Of a stretch of 64,000 nt of DNA, positions 57,938 to 64,000 are shown in pieces. Position 1 is the first letter of the stretch. The number at the start of each line of letters is the position of its first letter. The translations under genes were made by a program, and so were the position numbers. The notes beneath the pieces are model-generated. The model was given only the letters and a program-made list of their open reading frames with translations, did no database searches and was not told the DNA's origin. The stretch spans positions 4,312,118 to 4,376,117 of the forward strand of contig NC_023757.2 of assembly GCF_000499845.2 (NCBI RefSeq). The letters are read 5' to 3'. This stretch comes from Phaseolus vulgaris. Its lineage: Eukaryota; Streptophyta; Magnoliopsida; Fabales; Fabaceae.

Positions 57938-58722
57938 TATAAATGTAGCATATTTAACTTTTAACAGGCCCTTCAAATTTTGAACTTTGGTGGTATTAAT
58001 TGATATATATTATAAGAAATATTTTAGATGTCTCCGTTATAGAATTTTATTTTGAATAGTTTCACTCACATATTTTTTTTTTTTACAAAAGTTCTTATAA
58101 TTCATGTATGTAATGTAACGGGAGAGAAATGACTTGTAAAAAATAGTGTATAACTTTTTATACGTTTTAGTTTTTTTTTTCTTCAATGCCCTTTCAATTT
58201 CTCTACTATTGTTAAAATTCCTTTTATCTTTTCTTTTTTTTCTTTTTTTGCGTGAATTTGGATTTAACTATTTTAATTGTATAATTTTGAACAGTCTATT
58301 TACTTGACATGTAATGTAAATATAAATATTGACATGACACTCACTTTTGTTTCCACGTTAATTAATTAGCACGTTGATGAGATGTCACATTATCTTACAG
58401 GGTCACGTGACCAATAATATTTGTGTTAAACACGTGTTCAATTTATCTAAAATAAAGATGAAGTTAAATCATTTCATTAAAAAATAATCGTGTAACTAAT
58501 ATTTACAATAGATAATTTTGAAACTAAATATATATTAACCCTATTAAACCAAAAAAAAATCATTCTTTAAGTGTAATTAAGATTTATCTTAGGAAAAATC
58601 TATTTCAACAACTCATATTTTCTGAAAATAACCATTTAACAACTTTAAATAATACTAATAAAAAAAATTAAACTAATTTATTTTAAAAAAATTATCAATA
58701 AAACATAAAATGAATTAAAGTG
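57938..58722. other. Intergenic, no gene seen
   Basis: AT-rich; nothing recognised except T-rich runs around 58070 and 58170-58245. Confidence 0.4.
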
Positions 58723-58734
58723 AAGTATTTTAGA

Positions 58735-59121
58735 TAAAGTTATTCATATTATTTTAGATGAAGTGAAGGACAATTAGGTTTAGGGTTACTCATATTTTTC
58801 GTGAGGGAAATGCATGTGCTGATAAGTTGGCTAATTTAGGGTTCATTCATAGACAATCATTTCATTGGTATAATAGACTTCCATCTAGTCTGTTCTTAGA
58901 ATTCTTTATGAATAGGTATAGTCTACCTATGTATCGTTTTTGTTAACATGTGAGTTTTGGTCTAGTCCCCCCATATTTTTGTATTTTCTTTCTTTTTCCT
59001 TTTTTTTAATAATACTTTTTTCATGTGATGGCAGATGATTGTTGTTACTTGAGGTGTCAGCCTAGCTGAGATGTCAAGTTGCATAGTGATGCCTAACATG
59101 AAAACTTTCATTAAAAAAAAA
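58735..59121 (+). mobile_element. 5'-truncated LINE, RNase H end, with target duplication
   Basis: A frame from about 58778 reads RFRVTHIFREGNACADKLAN, continues through NRLPSSLFLEFFMNRY, and ends at a TAA near 58945. This is the RNase H C-terminus of plant LINEs (THIFREGN-x-x-ADxLA). A 3' part and poly-A (about 59112-59121) follow. The flanking AAGTATTTTAGA at 58723-58734 and 59122-59133 is a perfect 12-base duplication. It belongs to a different LINE family from that at 8586, since it has an RNase H end and a different 3' sequence. Confidence 0.75.
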
Positions 59122-59264
59122 AAGTATTTTAGAATGCTCCAACCTTATAAAAAAAATCAAAATAAAAAACCTTACAAATTATGTGATGCCAGAGAGATTA
59201 AATAAACTAATTTATTTAATTAAAATATAAATTAAGTTATTGCATAAAAAATTAATAAAACGAA

Positions 59265-59634
59265 CACTAAGAAAATCATAAAATATAAATCAATTTTAAA
59301 GATAAAATAATTAGTTGTTATTGTGACTAAGAGACCATTTTAGAAATTAAAAAAAAAGTTTCTAAATTAGTTTCTATTATTGTTAAATAGTTTCTAAATT
59401 GGTATCTAATTAGTTACCAATGTTTTAACTACCAATTATTTAGATTATAAATTTGGTAACAAAAATTTTGGTTGCTAAACCGTACTAATTTAGAAACCAT
59501 TTAACAATAATAGAAACTAATTTAGAAATCAAAAATATTTTTAATCTCTAAAATGACCTCTAATTTAGCCATTATAACAATTAATTATTTTTTGTTTCTA
59601 AAATTAGTTTCTATTTCATAATTTTCTTATAATG
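59265..59634. mobile_element. CACTA-type MITE
   Basis: Starts CACTAAGAAAATCATAAAATATAAATCAATTTT and ends AAAATTAGTTTCTATTTCATAATTTTCTTATAATG. Inverted-repeat interior very similar to the copy at 7110-7478 (TTTCTATTATTGTTAAATAGTTTCTAAATTGGTATC). Confidence 0.6.
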
Positions 59635-60181
59635 TAATTGTGAGATGATAGTATAAAATTTGATGGGTGTATATTCCTTTTATGCATGGTTCTTGCTCAC
59701 ACATATATATTGACTTTGAAAATGAATCCTATTTGACAATGGTATTAAATGTGAGGAGTTTTTTCAACAAAAATTCCAATCTCAGTTTATCACATTATAG
59801 GAAAATCACCCTTTTCCACCAAACCTAACCCTTATAATGTGTAGGTGTGATTCATACCATTCATAGAGTGTATTAGATTGCATATAACATAAAAAAAATA
59901 AAATGCAATTAAAGTAGAGGAGGCAAATAAGTCACAGAAGTGAATAGCAGTACACAATGAGCATGTAGTAAGAGAGGTTTCTTGTTTGGTTACACCTAAA
60001 TCTTCTCACATCATAAAGTGCAGTTGAACATTTCATGACTTTAGAAGCTAACCCTAAACTTCCATTGCATGAATAAACATGCTGGCCCCTCTTTTTCACC
60101 ACTACACACACTCACACACACACTTCTTAAGTAACCCTAGTATTCAACCGTTCCAAAATAACTTTCTCTGCAAGTTATTCA

Positions 60182-60354
60182 CTATTTTTCCCTCAAATTG
60201 CAACCCATAATGCTTCCACATCTCAAATAAGGAAAATAAAGTATAGGAACTGTCCCATTATTATAAATGCATTGCATTTCAGATGCAGTGATTGCACCAG
60301 CTCTCAGCGACTGAAGTGAATGGTAATGAACCTCATTGGAATTAGAAGCCCACC
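60182..60354 (-). CDS. Hypothetical small exon, unknown product
   Basis: On the minus strand an acceptor-like TATTTACAG precedes GGTGGGC at 60354. The frame then reads GWASNSNEVHYHSLQSLRAG and AITASEMQCIYNNG, ending CGSIMGCNLREK and a TAG at about 60182. Composition is protein-like, with even codon use, unlike nearby noise. A TATA-like GTATATAGTC (complement of 61031-61040) and pyrimidine-rich sequence below it could be the promoter and leader of the same minus-strand transcript. I do not recognise the family; it may be part of a small-protein gene, a non-coding transcript or a relic. Confidence 0.3.
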
Positions 60355-62329
60355 CTGTAAATATGGTAACCTCAATTAAATCCACACTTCCTAACAGAAG
60401 ATGAAAAGTGTTTCAGACAACAACTTCCAAATTAATATCGCAATAAACTACCAATTATGTATGTGTAAAGAAGTCAACTTCACACCAAAAAAAAAAACAC
60501 TGGGAATCAGAGCCAGAATTCAGTGAAGATAAAATTTCATTACAAAACAGTTTATTTTCTCTAACTTTTTCTACCCATCTTGATTAATTAATAGCAGAAA
60601 TTACGAGTATATATCTTAGGTTATATTATTCCTGTCTCTCACTATATACGTGCATGTGTGATATACCATACATACTAGGCTCTTGAAACATAATATATAG
60701 TTTCTACTATTTGATATTATAAACAAGTACAAGTGTTTAAAAAAGAATCTTAAGGTATTTTAGCTTAGAAAACCAGAAAAATGAAAAAGTCTGTGATAAA
60801 ATTTACAGCCTAGAACTCTTAATCAAGCTTTCTAACCTACAAAATTGATCCTAAAACCCTCCTAATGAAAAGTGGTTGCTATGTGACTTGAAAACATATA
60901 TGTAAGAGGTTGATTAAAAGGTGGAGATTGGTGAAAAACAGGAAAGAGATATTTAGTGATTAATGAAAAGTGAGGAGAAGTGAAAGGTAATGAAGTAAAG
61001 AATGAGAGGAAAAGTGGAGGGATGAAGGAGGACTATATACACTTAAGTGGTTTCCTATGTTTGAGGGCATTGGTTGGGTAGAAGCAATTAAGAGGAAGAT
61101 TGGATTGGATAGATGTAAAAGGAGGGAAAGGGCAAAGGAAAGGAGTTGAAGGATGAGAGAAGAGGGTGAAATTAGAGAGGAAAGGGGAAGGGAGAAAAGA
61201 TAGTGAAGGGAAGGGGCCCTGTGAGCAAAGGCCTCTTTTTGTGGGTGCAGCACTTGAAGAGGAAACATGAAAGTGACAGGTGGGAGAGTGACATGTGAAT
61301 TGGTGATGGCAGGAGATGGGATGGGATGGCTTTTGTGGTGTCCTTTTGTGATGGGACGATTCCACAATTTCCCAAACAAGGAAACAAATCTATCTCCTCA
61401 CTTCAGGCCCCTACCTTTCTATCCTTGTATAAACAAATGCACACCACTTTCCCTACCTAGTCCGATGAATGACCCTCTCTCTTTTCTTCTCTTCTCTTCT
61501 GCATGCCACATAAATTCATTTTCAACCATTCTTCTTTAATCAAACCCTGCTTTTCCCAAACTAACTCCTTTAAATACCTTTCTCATCTTTCATTCTCCTC
61601 ATATTAAACAGATCAAACCCCTTTTGGTTACAGATTCCTTTGTCTTTTTCGAAATCCTAACCCTACACCACACCGCCACCCTTTCGCACCATCTTCCTAC
61701 GTTTAGTTCTGTTCATTAACTTATTTGGACACAATCATTTGATCTATTGTTACCCAAACTTGTTATCCATATCGGGAAATTTCGACAACACACCTTCTCC
61801 TCTTCTCCCTCTGTCACAAACGTGAATTCCTTCAACCTTGTCTCTTACTTTCATTACCCACATAAACTCACCAAGGGTCAATGAGACAACGACACTCATC
61901 CACAAACACATGCCCCAATCCAAGGGCTACCTACCTATCATCATATCATGTCACTGCATATATATATTTTGTGTCTAAACGTGCATAATCTGCTGTCAAG
62001 GGATTTTAAAGGTGGGTTTGAATGAAGTGATTTAAGTGAAGGTTTTTTTTTATGAACTCAGAAAAATAACTTTCAAATGTGAACCTTTCTATAAAAATAT
62101 GTCTAGGGTTTTTAAAATAGTGTTGTAACATTAAATCATGGAAATGGTTTAGTCAGTATAGGCAACTGGTTTTTCCACTGCAAAATAACCACAATCGTGC
62201 TTCTATTGCTCCTCAACTTTTTGGTCGAATTTATTGAATATGTATTGTCTCAATAATCATAGCCCGGTCAAATAGATTCAATTAGGATTAATTAAACTAT
62301 TTAGTCCGGAGTTAGTCTCTACATTAATG
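60355..62329. other. Intergenic or possible minus-strand transcript region
   Basis: 60960-61620 is purine-rich on the plus strand (pyrimidine-rich on the minus), giving several long but compositionally biased frames that I reject as genes. No RNA gene or known miRNA precursor was recognised. Confidence 0.35.
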
Positions 62330-63230
62330 ATACAAGAAATGAATTTGATAGAAAAATTTAGAGAAATGAATTTGATAGAAAAATCTAGAGATATGAATTT
62401 GTCAGTTATCATAAGTTATGATAGGATGGAAGTAAATAGAATTTAGATTGTTAGTGACCTACAAAAAGAGAATCTAAGTGACTCAAGTAAGGGATAAATT
62501 CATTCATAAGGAAAATGTGTTGCTAGGACAAAAGAAGGGAGGGGAGAAAGATTTAACATAGATAAGAAATTAATCTTAAGATTTAATGATAGAGTTTATG
62601 TTCCTTATAATATAGAAGTTAAGAGGATACATTTGGAGGAGGCACATAAGAGTAGACTAATCATTTATCTAGGATTAACAAAGAAGTATTAGGACCTTAG
62701 GAAAATGCTCTGGTGGCCTAAGATGAAGAGATAAGTATCTCAATATATAACATCTTGTTTAGTTTGTCAAAAGCCAAATTGGAACACCAAAAACCAATAG
62801 GGATTTTACAATTATAGCAAGCCTTAGAAACAAACTTCGTATATGTTTGGCCCACCAGACGGATGGACAATCTGGAAGGACCATCCAATATCTAAAAGAT
62901 TTGTTGAGATTGTGTGTGATAAAAAATATGCAGATAATTGGGACTAATACTTATCATTAATAGAGTTCACTTATAATAAAAATTCCGTTCTAGTATAAGT
63001 ATGAAAACTTATGAAGCATTATATGGCTCAAAGTGCATAACACTTTTGGGTTCTTACATGGTTCAACAAACCAGAGATAAATTAAAAATTATTTACGAAA
63101 AAATGAAAACAACTCTGAGTAGATAGAAAAGTTATGCTAGAGAATACCCCTTGAGTTCTAAGAAGGTGATAATGTATTCTTGAAAGTCACCCCAACTACT
63201 AGTATTGATAGAGTCAACAGTCAAATAAAC
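62330..63230 (+). pseudogene. Ty3/gypsy pol relic (integrase zinc finger and core), heavily decayed
   Basis: Pieces in order on the plus strand: LIEKFREMNLSV (about 62365), LRFNDRVYVPYNIEVKRIHL then EEAHKSRL (about 62580-62655), LRKMLWWPKMKR (about 62700), CLVCQK (about 62757), PDGWTIWK, and LSLIEFTYNKNS (about 62955). These are the linker, HHCC zinc finger and catalytic core of gypsy integrase. Many stops are present, one zinc-finger His is changed (family IHPG, here IYLG), and there is a deletion between the zinc finger and the core. Clearly dead. Confidence 0.65.
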
Positions 63231-64000
63231 TGATTGTTGGAGTTCTCCTTGGTTCCCTCTTAAGTTCTTCAATTTGGAATGATTTTGATGGAAGGAGAAG
63301 ACATGATAGTGGAATATATGATCAAAATGGGTAATAAATGGAATAGGTTTTGGAGTGTTGTATGAGAATGGTGTTAGGAAGGAGGTTAGACCAACTTTCT
63401 AGCTATCTCTAAGACTTCTACACTAAAGAGTGAGAGCAAGAGTGATACAAACCGACAGGTAACTAAGGACACAACAAACACTTCCAAAAAGGTTAGTCAT
63501 CTCAAGATACAAAGTCAGGCCCCACCAAGCCTCGAGAAAGAATAAGCAAAAGAAGAAGCTATAAACCAAAATATCAAAAGTTCTTCCTGCTGGTCTTTTT
63601 AAATGAGTACAAATATGTTGTAAATAATTGGGCTCACTTTGGGGGTCCAAATAGAAAATATAAGCTAGAATAAGGTTCCTTTAGCATAATAGGGGATGTG
63701 GATAACATTTTAGCTTGTTCCTAGCCCATTTGAATACATTTTGACATAGTTTCTAGAAGGACAAGCTTAGGATGCGGGATTGACTTAGTCAAACCTTAAG
63801 GCTGCCCATTTTTTCCCTTTTCCCATCCTACCCCTTTAGCTTGTTTTCCAAGGCTCCTTCACCTATAAATAGGAGGCCTACCTAGTGTATTTTACAGGTT
63901 GAATGAAATAGAGAAAAGTTACTTTGCACATTTTGTGTGAGATGCTAGTGAGGCTTTTCCTCTTAGTCTTTTAGTCTCATCTTGTAAGAATTTGAGAGCT
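63231..64000 (+). mobile_element. Probable 3' part and LTR of the gypsy relic, cut by window end
   Basis: CACCTATAAATAGGAGGCC (about 63861) is a strong TATA box, followed by a short leader-like sequence up to the window edge, as in the U3-R part of an LTR. 63231-63640 is decayed non-coding element DNA. The minus-strand open frame at 63423-63650 is not gene-like. Confidence 0.4.

Noticed and set aside
60960..61539. Long minus-strand S/L/P-rich frames
   Set aside because: Strand-asymmetric pyrimidine-rich DNA with several overlapping frames and no domain; more like promoter or leader DNA.

Overview
The window is plant nuclear DNA, most likely from a papilionoid legume of the bean/cowpea/soybean group. 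The evidence is strongly AT-rich intergenic DNA, spliced genes with GT..AG introns, plant-only transcription factor families (SBP-box, YABBY), CACTA-type elements with CACTAC(A/T)AGAAAA ends, and a miniature LTR element (TRIM) of a kind I know from legumes. Species is not resolved. Nothing bacterial (operons, CRISPR, Shine-Dalgarno sites) is present.

Three host genes can be rebuilt exon by exon. (1) 25072-29165, plus: an SPL6-like SBP-box transcription factor (3 coding exons, 480 aa) with a perfect miR156 target site in its last exon. (2) 33788-43505, plus: a MINIYO/RPAP1-type RNA polymerase II-associated protein (10 coding exons, 1582 aa). (3) 50300-52354, minus: a CRABS CLAW-type YABBY factor (about 7 exons, about 178 aa; the last short exon is uncertain). 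All three belong to developmental gene control: phase change and immunity, onset of cell differentiation, and carpel/nectary identity. They are neighbours, not an operon. A terminal-exon-like piece at 83-226 and a small minus-strand reading frame near 60.2-60.4 kb are weaker candidates.

The rest is mobile DNA and its debris. 0-24 kb: SINE-like element, LTR junction, CACTA-type MITEs, a 5'-truncated LINE (8586-10848) whose 3' part holds a CG-rich minisatellite, and a Tat-type Ty3/gypsy element (about 18.6-22.7 kb) lying between two older direct repeats. 32-33 kb and 44-45 kb: Mutator-like foldback elements with 9-bp target duplications. 45.7-48.6 kb: a LINE stub of about 106 bp, a retroelement relic and a four-LTR TRIM array. 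53-64 kb: an LTR-like pair enclosing two tandem arrays, a third truncated LINE, more MITEs and a decayed gypsy pol region.

The most unusual signal is at 21810-22253 on the minus strand: a reading frame carrying the signature of toxin-type (pertussis-like/scabin-like) ADP-ribosyltransferases. It is cut off before the catalytic glutamate region and lies inside the Tat retroelement, flanked by element sequence on both sides. It looks like a captured host or horizontally acquired gene fragment. Other structural highlights are the TRIM array with a two-level duplication, a solo TRIM LTR inside a MINIYO intron, three LINE insertions with readable target duplications, and a PPT-LTR-PBS junction near the left edge.
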